Source: Aphidius gifuensis (Eukaryota > Arthropoda > Insecta > Hymenoptera > Braconidae). From it: a stretch of DNA of 64,000 nt. Each line of letters opens with the position of its first letter. Position 1 is the first letter of the stretch. Below the pieces are notes generated by a model. It made no database searches, had not been told where the DNA came from, and was given only the letters and a program-made list of their open reading frames with translations. The stretch lies in assembly GCF_014905175.1 (NCBI RefSeq), contig NC_057789.1:10864040-10928039 (forward strand). The letters are read 5' to 3'. Of the stretch, positions 1-11,493 are shown in pieces. The translations under genes and the position numbers were made by a program.

Positions 1-114
1 CATTACAAGCTAGCGCTGAATAGATTAAGAAAAATCAGAAGAGACTTATCACCTGTGTTTGGAGGAAAATTTGAGGACGTGCACCTATCCTCAACATACC
101 CCAAAATTGATTAG
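1..114 (+). CDS. C-terminal end of an unidentified reading frame (partial)
   Basis: Frame 1 is open from the first base to a TAG at 112-114, giving 37 residues rich in Arg/Lys and Leu and ending SSTYPKID. The 5' part lies outside the window. It sits upstream of an LTR end, so it may be the last part of a retroelement protein (pol or an envelope-like ORF). I do not recognise the family, and 37 codons could be open by chance, although AT-rich DNA makes that less likely. Confidence 0.3.
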   Translation, partial: HYKLALNRLRKIRRDLSPVFGGKFEDVHLSSTYPKID

Positions 115-277
115 GTAATATATGTATTTTCATAATTGAAAAGATTATATAAAGAATTTGTTCTTTTATTTTTTTGTAAAATAAAGAATAACTAAGTAAC
201 TATTAAAACTATATCGTGAAAATCGATAATAACACGTAAATTACAATAAATATTAAGTTAAAAAATATGGAGACAGG

Positions 278-831
278 TGCGCGTAGCGCGCCAATGTGCT
301 CATAAATTAAATTCAAGGTCACGAGTAAGTTTTGTTGTACGTTTTGAGGTTTTGAGATTATGTTTTGGACTTTGAGACTACGTTTTGTATTTTGGATTTA
401 AGTTTAAGTTTTGGATAATAAATATTACGTTTTGGTACGAGTATAAAAATATTAATGTGTTTTGTTAATTATTTAATTGATATTAATTATTTTTCTTGTG
501 ACTTTATCCGGCCCTTCTACCACGACCAGCACACTGAGTGATTCTAGCGTCCCTCTAGGCTAATTATTGATACGCTATTTGGTTATTGTTTCGGTTGTTG
601 GGTTTATGTGTTCTTTCTATCTCGTGTTTCTGGTATGAATGTGTTATGCCTTTTTCGAGTTTTAGGGCGAATTGAAAACTACACGATTTTAACATTAAAA
701 TAATAATAATTGACGTTTTTGCATTTTGAGTTTGGTTAGTTTTGTGTTTCGAGATAAATTAATAAATAAACCAAATAAAATACTTGATAATTATAGTCTG
801 AGAAGGTAACATGCAAAAATGTCACGTTACA
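278..831 (+). mobile_element. LTR (3' portion certain, 5' edge tentative) of a Lys-primed retroelement
   Basis: The stretch ends in GTCACGTTACA, followed by two bases and a primer binding site, exactly as the LTR at 60192-61340 does. A block at about 511-545 (CGACCAGCACACTGAGTGA) matches a block about 300 bp inside the ends of the LTRs at 54190 and 60192. The left edge is a guess. TG at 278 begins a short GC-rich hairpin (GCGCG-TA-GCGCGC) resembling the hairpins at the starts of the other LTRs. No target duplication could be tested. It may be the 5' LTR of the downstream leader or the 3' LTR of the element whose tail is at 1-114. Confidence 0.5.
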
Positions 832-833
832 AA

Positions 834-851
834 TGGCGCCCAAACAGGGAC
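834..851 (+). promoter_or_regulatory. Primer binding site, tRNA-Lys type
   Basis: TGGCGCCCAAACAGGGAC lies two bases after an LTR ending in TTACA. It matches the 3' end complement expected for a lysine tRNA primer, and an identical site occurs at 61343-61360. Confidence 0.8.
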
Positions 852-887
852 CCGTTATCAAGAAGAAATTTTAAAATCAAGTTTTAA

Positions 888-1165
888 TAGTTAACAACTC
901 CGTTATTTATGAATTTATTATTTATTAGGCGCGATATTATTGGCTAGGTAACGAGCGACTATCCACTAACAACTCCGTCTAATCATCTAATTGATTATAG
1001 AGAACGCGATATTAACTCATACTTATTTGTCTAACAACTCCATTGTTTATAATTTTATTATTTAATGGGTGCTATATCAATAATTATTTTCGCGCAATAT
1101 TTATTGACAACTCCGCCTAATTACTTAGTTAGTTATAAAGAACGCGATATTATTCAAATAGTATT
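888..1165 (+). repeat. Diverged tandem repeat in the retroelement leader
   Basis: Four units of about 65-75 bp each begin with (C/T)TAACAACTCCG or GACAACTCCGCC and contain a GCGATAT core. Units 1/3 and 2/4 resemble each other more, so the higher-order period is about 140 bp. It lies directly after the PBS, where a gag leader is expected. Confidence 0.7.
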
Positions 1166-2023
1166 TTTAAATAATCAAAAACAATAAACCTTTATATAAA
1201 CCTTAAATAAACCGAAATTCATTGAAAAATTACATATTCAAGTGCTCGCGTGGTTGTCAGCCATGCTGTGTAGTTGTCGCTAATGACTTCGCGCATACAA
1301 GTTTGTATGTGTGTGTGTAGAGACGCCGAGAGATTCGTTGCCGGTGTACAACCGGCTGGTCTCACTTTGCTTTGAGCGTTCTATGCTGCTACACCGTCAC
1401 TCTAGGGTTTTGACAGCTGCCGTTGCATCATTATTAAATCTGCGTTTTAAAGTGTTTAATTGAATAATTAATGTATGAAAAATTAGTGCATTTGGTTTGG
1501 CCACAAGGCGGTTTGAATATTTTATAGTTGGTGAAGATCTTGAATTGGAAGGTTCAATAACCAACTCTTTTACAACAAATAAACCTCAAAGCTTTCGAAA
1601 TTCATGAAAATCAATGAATGCTGACATTATGCTTTATAATATATCAACCCTACTGTATAGAGACTAGTTCTGAACTGATGATATTTCTTTTATACCTGAA
1701 TAACTTACGTCCCCTTGTTTTATCCCTTCCACCACTAATTTACCCCTACTGTCAACTTTAATAATCGGGATAATTTGAATTACGATACGTTGAATGATAA
1801 TCAATTAGATGGCCAAGGTAATATCACAAGTGAAAATATGATCACAAGCTTATATAAAGGTGTATTGACAAATCTAATACATGTAAGAAAAAGGAAATAT
1901 CTACGTATATCTCCAAATTGCGTTGACGAAGTTGAATAACTAAAAAAAAAATAAACATGTTATTTTCGACGTTTTCTCAAAGCGCTTACTAATTTTTTTT
2001 GAATAATTTTTTTCCTTTTTTAG
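1166..2023. other. Retroelement leader remnant and non-coding DNA
   Basis: The stretch 1235-1440 is less AT-rich than its surroundings and resembles in position and base composition the segment 61850-62000 of the second Lys-primed element. No gag reading frame follows; all frames are closed. From about 1500 on I see nothing recognisable. Confidence 0.4.
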
Positions 2024-2270
2024 GCAAATCATTTATAAAAAACCTCGCTGGACGGAAGTTGAAAATCAAAATGCTTTGAAAATGTGCAAATTGTATGTTA
2101 CAACTGGTGCAGTTCTTCAAAGAAACAAAATTAAAGAAATTCTTGAACTAAGTAAAAATGTTCTTCGAACAGAAGTCCAAATGCGATCATAGGTTAGCAT
2201 TTATCGAAAAAAGTATCGTAAGGAGCCAGATTTTGCTATTGTCAACGAAATAAATAAGGAAGCAGATTAG
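2024..2270 (+). pseudogene. SANT/Myb-like DNA-binding domain fragment
   Basis: A pyrimidine-rich acceptor (TTTTTAG) ends at 2023. The following frame reads KPRWTEVENQNALKMCKLY and later VSIYRKKYRKEP, the pattern of a SANT/Myb-like helix-turn-helix domain with a basic tail, of the kind found in many multi-copy insect proteins. A TAG at about 2190 interrupts the frame before the basic tail, and it ends at 2270. I see no convincing upstream exon. It is probably a gene fragment or decayed exon; the family assignment is by pattern only. Confidence 0.4.
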
Positions 2271-2834
2271 ATAATTGAAAACGAACGATAATTGCTCTTA
2301 TTATCTTTATAATCTGTATGGGTTTATGAAGAAATTATTATTTGTGTACAACGCCGTGATATTGACATTGTAAAAAATCAAAAATATAAAAACATTCGCA
2401 TACGAGAGAATTATAAGTGTTAAAAATTATAATTAATTTTATGACAATAAGATCATTAGTATCATTCTTTCTTTCCTTGATAATATTGTTAAATTTGTTG
2501 CTCTCAATTTTTTACATCGAAATGTCATTGAAAGTTATTACCTAGAATAAAAAATTTAGAAAAAAGCAAAGTTACAAGGTACTGTCAAGTGACTTTACTG
2601 ACAGAAATGTCTAAAAAATTCTATCTTTTTTTGAACTCCAAATTCTTGTTTATATTTAACAGTTCTTATGTTATTATCGTAAGCTTTTACTTGTTATATT
2701 TCAGCAATGAGTTTTGCTCGAGTATTCTAATTTTTTGATTCTTTATAATTTCGTCTACACATTTGTGATAAAAGATAATACGTTAAACATAATAATCTTT
2801 CAATTTTATTTAAATAATTACATCTGTATGAGCT

Positions 2835-5770
2835 ATTTCATCTCAAATTATAAGAGAGATACGCACGGTCGTTTTGTGGTAAGATACCAATCTAAAAAAC
2901 AACACATTCTCGGTAACTCGTTTGAATTGGCCCTAATGCTCCACAACCAAGAAAGGAAAATAGTGAAAAATCCAGCTCTCTAACAGTCATACTATGAATT
3001 CATGACTGAATATGAATCACAAGGTCACATGGTAAAAGCATCACCTGTTGAAGACCAGTGTGATTACTTACCACATCACAGTGTCATAATAGAGTCGAGT
3101 ACATCAACAAAGTTGAGAATTGTATTTAATAGTTTGCAAAAAACAAATACAAGAGAATAATCGAATGACAATTCATACGAGGGTCTAAAGTTGTTAAACT
3201 CTCTGGGATTAGTGTTGACACAATAGAGAAAGTGGCGTTTTGTCTTTTCTTCTGACATCAGACAAATGTTTAAACAGATTTTGATACACCCTAAAGATCG
3301 AAATTACCAGGCATTACTTTGGGAACACACACTCGACTCACCAGTTCAAGAATACGAACGTCAACTGAAAAGAGGAGATAAATTTCCACTTGTAAAATCA
3401 GCAATTTCACAAGGAGCATATATGGATGATATATATGTTGGTGCTGATAATTTACAACGAGCAGTTGACAAGGCAGTACAAAAAATGCTTTACTCTGGTG
3501 GGTTTGAATTGCGAAAATGAATCAGCAATTCAAAGGAGTTACTGTGTAATATTCCACAGGAGTTTCACGAGAAACCAACAAGACCATTTGAGTGGAGACC
3601 ATGAAATTTTCAGGACATTTGGGCTCAGCTGGGATACGACGTCTGTATGTTTTAGTTACATTTTGATAACATTCAAGGAGTCTAAAACTCAAATTTTTGA
3701 TCGACTTGCCTAGATTTTTCGAGTGGTTGTAAAGAGGAAATTATACATGCAGTCATTGCAGAAAATCAAACTTGATTGGGATGAGCCAATTCCTTAAAAT
3801 TCATTGGGTCCTTGGAGAGATTTTATCTCACAACTGAGTCATTTGTCAGAGATAAAAATACCACGGTGGTTGAATATCACACCAACGGTCACTTTTATGG
3901 AGGTTCATAGATTTGGCGATGCTGCGGATGCAGCAATTGGTGCTGTAGTTTACTTGGGACTATTGATTCTCTTGGTATAGCTGAGAGTATTATAATAGCG
4001 GCCAACTCGAAGCTTGCACGTATCAAATCAGAATTTAATAGCTCCAATAAAAAAAAATTTAAAGTTTTAACAACGAGATTTGAGCTGTCAGCAGCAGTGC
4101 TGTCGGTAAAATTAGTGAGAAATATTCAACAGAGTTTAGATTGTCAGTCAGCAAAGATACACTTGTGGACTGACTCATCGAATACATATTATCGGATAAT
4201 TGTTGACGTTAATCGATGAAAAACATTTGTCCGTAACAGAGTGGTATTTATACAAAATATTTTAAAACAGGCAACCTAGCATGACGTACTAGGTAATGAT
4301 AATCGAGCTGATGTAGAATACGTGGTACATTGTCATCATTATTACATACAGGTCTTTTGTGGTGGCAGGGTCCAGCTTGGATTATTAAAAATCAAAATAA
4401 GTGGCTTGTGTTAAACAATCAAGAGATTCATATGACTCAAGTTGAAGAAAAACCTCTAGTTTGCAATGTGACGTCAACCATCAGTGAGAGGTTTTTATAC
4501 AATTTCTCATCACTGGAAAAGGCTGTAACTGCTGCAGCTTGGTTGGGGAGATTTTATCGGACTTTTTTAATAAGATATATCGTTAATAAGTGATGCTGGC
4601 TCACATCTGAAGAATGTCGAAATACATTGCTGGGATTAGTAATTAATAATCGGTGATTGTACTTTTATTAGGTAATTAAACAATTATCAAAGAGTAAGGC
4701 ACTGTCAAGGTCTGGTCCTTTGATAAAATTAACACCATTCCTTGACATGGATAGTGCATTGAGAGTCAGAGGACGACTGAGTAAATCCCTCATGACAGGT
4801 GATGAAAAAAATCCGTTGATATTACCGAGAGAGTCAAAACTAACTGAACTGATACTCAACGAGTGTCATGTAAATATATTACATAGCGGTGCACAACTGA
4901 TGTTGGCCACCTTAACACAACAATACTAGATTGTTACGGGACGAGTACCAGTTAGAAACTTTATAAATAAATGTGTTGTTTGTGTGAGACATCGAGCTGA
5001 AGCTGCACAACAGTTAATGGGTCAACTGCCAGCATCTACAGTCTTAAACTGCAAGCCATACGGGAGTTGACTATGCTGGTCTATTCAGACTGGAGAATTA
5101 GTCAGGCAAATGTAATAGGTCTTACAAGAGCTAAGCAGTTTATCTTGATTTAGCTATTGATTATTCAACTGAGGAATTCAAGAGATTTGTAAGTCGTCGT
5201 GAACGATGTGAAAAATAAATTAATGATTGTGGTACAAATATTGCTGGAGCAGATGCTGAATTAAAACGTCTTTTTAAGTCAGCGTCGAAGAAATCTGAAG
5301 ATCTTGCCAATCTTTTGGCAAAAGATCGCACAGACTGGAGCTTTATACCTCATGGGCCACTACATTTTAGTGGTAAATGGAAATCCGTTGTCAAGTCAGC
5401 TAAACGTCGCATGAAGAGAGTCATTGGTGATCACAAGCTAACGTACGAACATTTTAGTACGTTTTTAACACAAGTTGAGTGTTTACTCAACTCGAAACCT
5501 TTGTGCTCAATGGTGATGATTCTGAGGATTTTCAGGCGTTAACATCTGGTTATTTCTTGGTTGGTAAACCACTGAATGCAGTACCTGAGCCATCTGTGTT
5601 GGATGTACCTGATAATCGTCTCAACAAGTTGCGATTGTTGAGAAAGTTCGTGGAATCTTTTTGGAAAGTAGCTTAATTATGTATGTTACCAATTGAGGTC
5701 ACACAGACATAAGTTGACAATTACATTGTCGAGGTAAAAGAATGTTAACAAAAGTGACCGTGGGGTCAAG
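2835..5770 (+). pseudogene. BEL/Pao retrotransposon pol, heavily broken
   Basis: Pieces in changing frames follow the order of a Pao pol. About 2840-3530 is reverse transcriptase (THGRFVV, GHMVKASPVE, STSTKLRIVFNS, FKQILIHPKDRNYQALLW, and YMDDIYVGAD, where the family usually has YVDD). About 3800-4330 is the RNase H region (IPRWL, an altered FSDAS-like segment, and LWTDSSNTYY). About 4700-5040 is the integrase zinc-binding part (ECHVNILHSGAQ, CVVCVRHRAE). About 5220-5680 is the integrase core end (DCGTNIAGADAE and HFSGKWKSVVKSAKR). The catalytic Glu expected in the last motif reads Lys. Many stops and frameshifts separate the pieces, so no product is possible. No LTR pair could be assigned. 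Confidence 0.8.
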
Positions 5771-6640
5771 ATAGCAGCACCTGCAAGCCAGCTTCATTTT
5801 TGACGTCACACCAGCGCTTGGATACACGGCACTTATGTGTGACTTTGCTTGCTGGATTCGCCTTTTCTCGGATGGATCCGAGAATGTTCAGATTATTCTT
5901 CAACTGGATAGCTTCACTTAGCTGTGAGCTGACAACACTTTGTTTTGCCGTAGACAGAGCAGCTACTAAATTTACTGTCTTATATACTTGGTATATACGT
6001 GCATACAACACCCAGAAGATTTTGAGGTTATCTTTGAGAGATTGCAAAAAGAATGACACCTTTTGCGAAGAATTTTATTATACATATTACATTTAATTAC
6101 AATAAATAGTTACTGAAATTACTATTTACCTTACAATCCATTTCTCGCGTAAATGAGAGTTTATGCTTGCAAAAAATTCAATTACTTTAATATTGATTTA
6201 ATTACTACATATTGAACGCACCCTTCCCAGCAATTAATTAAAATAACTGCAAATTCTGAAATCTAATTTTCTGTGACGCTTCCAATAAGCTATTCTAAAG
6301 ATAAACCATTAAATTATATTTCAAGCAATAATTTGAAATAATCATGATTCTAGCCGCAGTATTGAAAATTTTTAATTTTCAACGGGTAATGCGGGCCACA
6401 CGCTCCAACAAACGTTACCAGGTCTTTTTGTAACATTGTTGTTATGAGTTTAACATTCGTTATGTTGAATTGTACAGACACTGTTAAGTTATGGTTTTAC
6501 AACTGCATGTAAAGTTATAATTGTATCCATATCCTACTGAAGCTATTTAAATAAATGAATTTGAACTATTCAGCGAAAAAGTATAAAGATTGAAATAAAA
6601 AAGACTAAAAGATGAAACATGATTTTTATCAGCTGCATCA
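5771..6640. other. No gene; probable 3' flank of the Pao remnant
   Basis: The stretch 5771-6060 follows the broken Pao pol and is less AT-rich than its surroundings; it may be what is left of a 3' LTR, but no TG...CA borders or target duplication could be fixed. 6060-6640 is AT-rich without recognisable content. Confidence 0.35.
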
Positions 6641-6689
6641 AACATATTTCAGATCTTGTAATTTTTTTTTTTGTTGGAACGCACGTAAA

Positions 6690-8633
6690 ATAAAATTAAT
6701 AAATTTTTTGTTTTATAGGATTCACAAATTTTACCATGTAGCCAGGTCTTTTTCTTGTACTTTTTGAATCGCATTTGTACAGACCTTGTGGAATTATTTC
6801 CCATACGTGTTGACTTTCTCGTAGAAATTCTAGCCTCAACACATGAAGCACTTTGTAGCATAAATCAATTGCTTTTTTTCCTGTCGTCACAGCATATTTA
6901 TGAGTGTCCAATACTACAAATGTTTTCTTGGCTTCATCTAGATATATCTTATTACTCACTGTAATTATATATGGTTCAATTTGTTTATTTCTTGATTCGA
7001 GTGATTTTTGGTTAATCGACGTTTTCAGATCTGCATCAGTCTGTAAAAAATAAAATGAAAACAATTTGTTCTTCCTCATAAATTGTATCTTATAAATAAT
7101 TTATTTTGTGGCATTCGACAAAGTGAAAATTTCATATCTCATTTATTATAAATAAAAAATTGCTTCGAACTTACAGCTACGCTTACAACTAAACTTTCTG
7201 TTGTCGCGAGGACACTAATTCCTCGAGTTTCAGTTGGTTTTCGTACAGGTGAATAATCAACTTTTTTTTGATCTTCTTGATCTTCAATATTTTGGACTAC
7301 CCTTGACTGGGAATGAATGTGCTGAATGAAGTAATTCCAATGATGTTTTTATTTTTGGTGTAGTTGTTTCTCCATTTATGAGAATGCACAAGTCTGTGCA
7401 GATAGTATTTTTATTGCATTTCTTCATTTCTCGAACATATTTAATAAATTTGTCCCAATTTTTTATACCATTTTGTTGATCAGGAAACAACATAGAAAAG
7501 TCCTGATAAATTAATTATGAAGCGTAAGGACATTGGAGATAAGGCCATTTCACATAGACTTGAACAACATTTATTTCTGCATTTTCTTGCATGTAATTTG
7601 CCACTTGAAAGTCATTTTCCAGTGATCAATAGTTGTATCAAGAGATGATTCATTATCATTTACAGAAAGCCACAAGATCATTTCAGGATCTAAACAAATA
7701 ATTAGTATATAGAAGAAATTTTTTTAAATAATAATTGTCGACGACAAATATTGATTTGATAATTGATTTACCTTTAAAGCCTACTCTTTAAATAGTACTC
7801 AAGTTTTTATCATTTTTTCTTCTTTGATTATTTTTGTTTGGTTTTTCCGAGTATTTCACGACATTTGTGTGATTCATTCTCAAATTTTCTATGAATTTTT
7901 ACACCATGGGGTTTTTAGTACGTCTCAAGTAATTTTCCTTCAAATATATTGGATTATTGACATTGAAATCTCTTTATAGTGATCTTCAACTAAGTTTATA
8001 GATTAAAAAATAACATACATATTGAGATATTAAATTCAATAATGATTAAATTTAAATAAACTGTAAAAAACAGCAGAAACTCACATTTGATCAATATCTA
8101 TCGAATCTCTGACAATAATTGCAACTATTTCATTGTCATGAAAAAAATTTTTGTTCATTTTATAATTTCCCAAAATACACCTCTTTTCATAGTGCTTATT
8201 TAACAATTGTTTAATTTTCTCTGGTGTACACTCGTCTAACAATTTCATCTTTATGATTGCGGTGTCATTTGATAAATGAATTAAGTCACATTCATCTGTC
8301 TTCTTAACATGTTGTCGAAAAAATGAAATCCAGTTTTTCCAGAACTTTAAACGACTGTCATCAGGAGGTAAAATTCTATAAAGTTTATCTTCATTTTTCA
8401 ATGTTTTTACCTGTCAAGAAAAGAGAAAAAATCAATACACAGAATATAATGAAGTATTGGGATATATATTCAAAAAACACCTAAGAGTATAAATTAAATA
8501 TTACAACACACATTAAGTATTTATACAGACAAAAGATGTATTGACAGCTTACTTCGGAAATTTTTGATAAACTTTTCAAGACCCCAGCTTTCCAGTAAGA
8601 GAATGAAAATCTGTTTTTATTTTCACTCGCCAT
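6690..8633 (-). pseudogene. Unrecognised multi-exon gene, probably decayed
   Basis: Exon 1 (8633-8553) encodes MASENKNRFSFSYWKAGVLK and ends GAA|GTAAGC. Exon 2 (8410-8085) starts after TTCTTGACAG, continues in frame for about 108 residues (LKFWKNWISFFRQHVKK) and ends at a GTGAGT donor. A third exon begins at 7689, a fourth at 7502 (DKFIKYVREMKKC) and a fifth at 7040 (FVVLDTHKYAVTTGKKAID, then ESQHVWEIIPQGLY). The splice borders of exons 1-2 are phase-consistent. The exon 2/3 joint puts a stop in frame, and exon 3 changes frame near 7585, so the locus is likely broken or my exon 3 is wrong. The fifth exon resembles uncharacterised multi-copy insect proteins with a conserved W near the C-terminus. 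Function unknown. Confidence 0.5.
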
Positions 8634-8929
8634 GACTTGATAAATTCCACTGAATTGATTTTTTCATTATACAGTAAACAATTTATCTGTCCAAAATTTA
8701 TATCATTTGTATCATTACCAATATAGGGCTCATCAAATCCTTAAATTAATTTATTAATTTATTAAATTAATTTATAATAAACGGATATATTTTTGAAATT
8801 CAACTTTTATATCAATATTAACTTTTTCACAAATTAAATCACCTAATGCTGTGTAAACGGAGATGTGAGCTCTTACTGCTCTGGCAAATGCATGTCCACT
8901 GATTATATGTTTGATCACTTGTTGTCACC

Positions 8930-9330
8930 GAATATAAAGAAAAAGACGATAAATATAGGAAAATATCAAGGAAAAATTAGTAAATATAAAGAAAAATACA
9001 ATAATCATAGGAAAATATTAGTAAATATGAAGGCACCCCCCACTAAAAAATTTTCTGAATCCCTTAATCTCAATCAGATAAATATGGAAAATATCAGTAA
9101 TCATGATAGAAAATATAAAAAAATCACTGAATACAAAGATAAAAACGATAGATATGGAAAAATAACAGTAAATATAAAGAAAAAATCACTGAAAATAAAG
9201 AAAAATACGATAATTATAAGAAAATATCAGGGAAATATCAGTAAATATAAAGGAAAATATAGAAAAATATAGGAAAATATCAAGGAAAAACTACTGAATA
9301 TAAAAAAAAAGTACGATCAATATAGAAAAT
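8930..9330 (+). repeat. Purine-rich degenerate minisatellite
   Basis: An irregular tandem repeat of about 25-45 bp built from variants of GGAAAATATCA(A/G)GGAAA, GTAAATATAAAG and AAATACGATAA on the plus strand. Its long open frame (8865-9272) is a by-product of the strand bias (Lys/Ile/Asn-rich) and is not called a gene. Confidence 0.7.
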
Positions 9331-9370
9331 ATCATTCATCAGAAAATAAATATAATTTACATAAAAAATT

Positions 9371-10145
9371 AAATTAAAAATTCAATACGGTGATACAATT
9401 TGGGCACAAATTATACATAAAAGTGAAATAAAGGAGTGGAAAAACGAACGAGGAACTGGTAAAAAATTTACAATGGATATATGTGATTTAAGTGACAAAA
9501 TAAAATGTTTTTTTCTTGAAAAAGCTGCGAATGAATATCGAAGATTGATTGAGGTATCGTTATCAATAAAATGTATAAAACGAAAAGATTTAAAGAAAAA
9601 AAGTATTTACATGATAAATTATAAAACATTCAAGTTAAACAAAATATATACGATCACTGGAGGATTAGTGAGAAAAGTTAATGAACAATATTCATCAATA
9701 AATAATGAAGAAATAATGATACGAGTAAAAGCTAATATAAAATTCGAAGACGATGAGGACAATGAAAATATACCAAAAATTAGTTTCGAGCTTAAAAAAA
9801 TACAAGAAATCATACATCAACCAATAGATTCACTTGCAGGTAAAATTATTTTAGCAAAAAAAATATAATATGACTTCAATAACAACTTAAACGTTAAATC
9901 CTGATTCAACCGGAGAGAAAAAAGTAAATAAAATGAGCACAATCGAACTCGACAAGTTTGTAATAAATTTTTAACATTGACAGGCTAAAATCATGGTACA
10001 ACAAAATGAATAAAAACAGAGAGTTTAAAAGGTTAGAAGAAAGCGATTCTGGACATGAAGATGACCCATTAGAAGGAACAAGCAAAATGAATGAAAACTT
10101 AATAAATTTTAATTGTAACAATAATCATTGTAACGATGGAGAATG
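9371..10145 (+). pseudogene. RPA70-like single-stranded DNA-binding protein (DBD-A), partial gene
   Basis: The open frame around 9392-9839 reads IWAQIIHKSEIKEWKNERG, then GKKFTMDICDLSDKIK, LIEVSLSIK and MINYKTF. This is the order and spacing of the first DNA-binding OB fold (DBD-A) of the large RPA subunit (KSDIRTWxNxRGxGKLF ... LIEV ... NDYEMTF). It is followed by the acidic linker and the Ser-Leu-x-x-Ile start of DBD-B. A GCAG|GTAAAA donor lies at 9839. After TTGACAG at about 9983 a short exon reads LKSWYNKMNKN, like the end of DBD-B, and runs acidic to TGA at about 10144. The exon for the DBD-B core is missing between them and the phases do not join. No good ATG is visible upstream; 9473 is the first internal one. 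It is either a truncated RPA1 paralogue or a transposon-borne RPA-like gene. Confidence 0.6.
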
Positions 10146-10490
10146 AAATAAATTTGTAGTCACGAATTTCGATATATATTAAAAAGAAATTGAAATTCCC
10201 CCCGCAGGGAAGGCACAGTTGCTTCACTGTATGATCATTTTTTTTTTTTTTTTCTGAATGAATTATTATTTGATTATATTTTTATTTTTTTTTAACTATA
10301 TATTCATTAAAAAAATAAAAAGGATTTTTTTTATTTATATAATTATTTGTTGATTTGTTTATCAATTTAAAAAAAGTTTTTTTTACATGACTTTTTAAAA
10401 GATAAGGCTTTGATGAAAAAAAATTCAATGGGTCTAGAATATCTTCTTCAATATTAGTAAAAAAATCACTAAGTGATTTATAAAATTCAT
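10146..10490. other. AT-rich spacer, nothing recognised
   Basis: Long A and T runs; no open frame or terminal repeat seen. Confidence 0.4.
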
Positions 10491-10492
10491 GA

Positions 10493-10740
10493 TTATACTC
10501 TGCTGCTATCTGTAGCCAGCATCTTTGCTACGATTTTATGCGAAAATTTTTTTTTGTCTGTGGAAAGACATTCACCACATAACCAATCACTTTCCATTTT
10601 TTCAATATTAAAGTTTTCATAATAAATTTTTGTCTCTCTACCGACATGCTGGGAAATTAATTTATCATAATGGTATTTTTTTTGATATTCATAAAATGTT
10701 CGTGGATCTGGAAAATAATCTCCCATTATTTCTTAAAATT
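10493..10740 (-). CDS. Unrecognised exon or small protein (77 residues)
   Basis: The frame from ATG 10726 reads MGDYFPDPRTFYEYQKKYHY and later MESDWLCGECLSTDKKKFSH, with charged and aromatic residues distributed as in a real protein. It may continue upstream into an exon at about 11255-11030 on the same strand. I cannot name a family. Its neighbours on the minus strand (6.7-8.6 kb) are similarly unknown lineage-type exons, which makes a decayed multi-copy gene plausible. Confidence 0.35.
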
Positions 10741-11027
10741 TAGTTGATAACACTGGTTCTATTGTATTTCCTTTAATAGATTTAAATACTTTCTCTTAAG
10801 CTTTATCAAGCTCAGACTTTTCATTTATTTTCTCACCAGACGTATCACAAGACAGATCAATAAAAAAATTAATATAACAATTAATGAAGTAATGTCGCTC
10901 AGACGTATTTTCATTAATGATTCTTCATCAATCGATTGTGCTTTGTTGGTGGATGTCAATTATATGGTTGTGTTGTTCCAGCGTCTAATCTCAATATAAA
11001 AACTTAAACATTATTTCTTCCAACATT

Positions 11028-11255
11028 TTAAAAATACGATTGTACCAATGTAATAAAATTGAAAAAGCAGTTACCGATATGATCATATGAAAGATTCCAC
11101 ACCTTCCATTTGTTATCGTTTTTTAACTTATTTCTTTCAATAATAGTGATCAGTGCATTTGTACACATTGTTCTATTTTTTACTTTTTTTTGTCTTTTCC
11201 ACTGGGTTTCATAATAAATTTTTTCACAAAACATACGAGTCGTATCAGACTTCAT
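11028..11255 (-). CDS. Unrecognised exon
   Basis: An open frame of 75 codons from ATG 11255 (MFCEKIYYETQWKRQKKVKN, then NRTMCTNALITIIERN). The composition is protein-like up to about residue 55; the tail looks like intron read-through, since a GT lies near 11085. It may belong with the exon at 10493-10740. No family recognised. Confidence 0.3.
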   Translation of the reverse strand: MKSDTTRMFCEKIYYETQWKRQKKVKNRTMCTNALITIIERNKLKNDNKWKVWNLSYDHIGNCFFNFITLVQSYF

Positions 11256-11493
11256 TATTCATAACACATTGACACAGTTATTAAAAAGTAAACTTGTATC
11301 TTTATTCAAAAAAACAATAGAAATACTTTGAAAAGTCATTCAGCGTTGTTTATAATTAATGTGATGTGGCTGACATTAAATCAGTTTTTTTGCTTGATGC
11401 GCGATGGAGCTATATTCTCACTCTCTTCCACCGAATTCTAATTGGATGAAAAGTCGCCACCCCCAACAAAAAACAATAAAATTTATATTAACT

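Noticed and set aside
8865..9272. 135-codon open frame
   Set aside because: Lies in a purine-rich minisatellite; the Lys/Ile/Asn composition follows from the repeat words.
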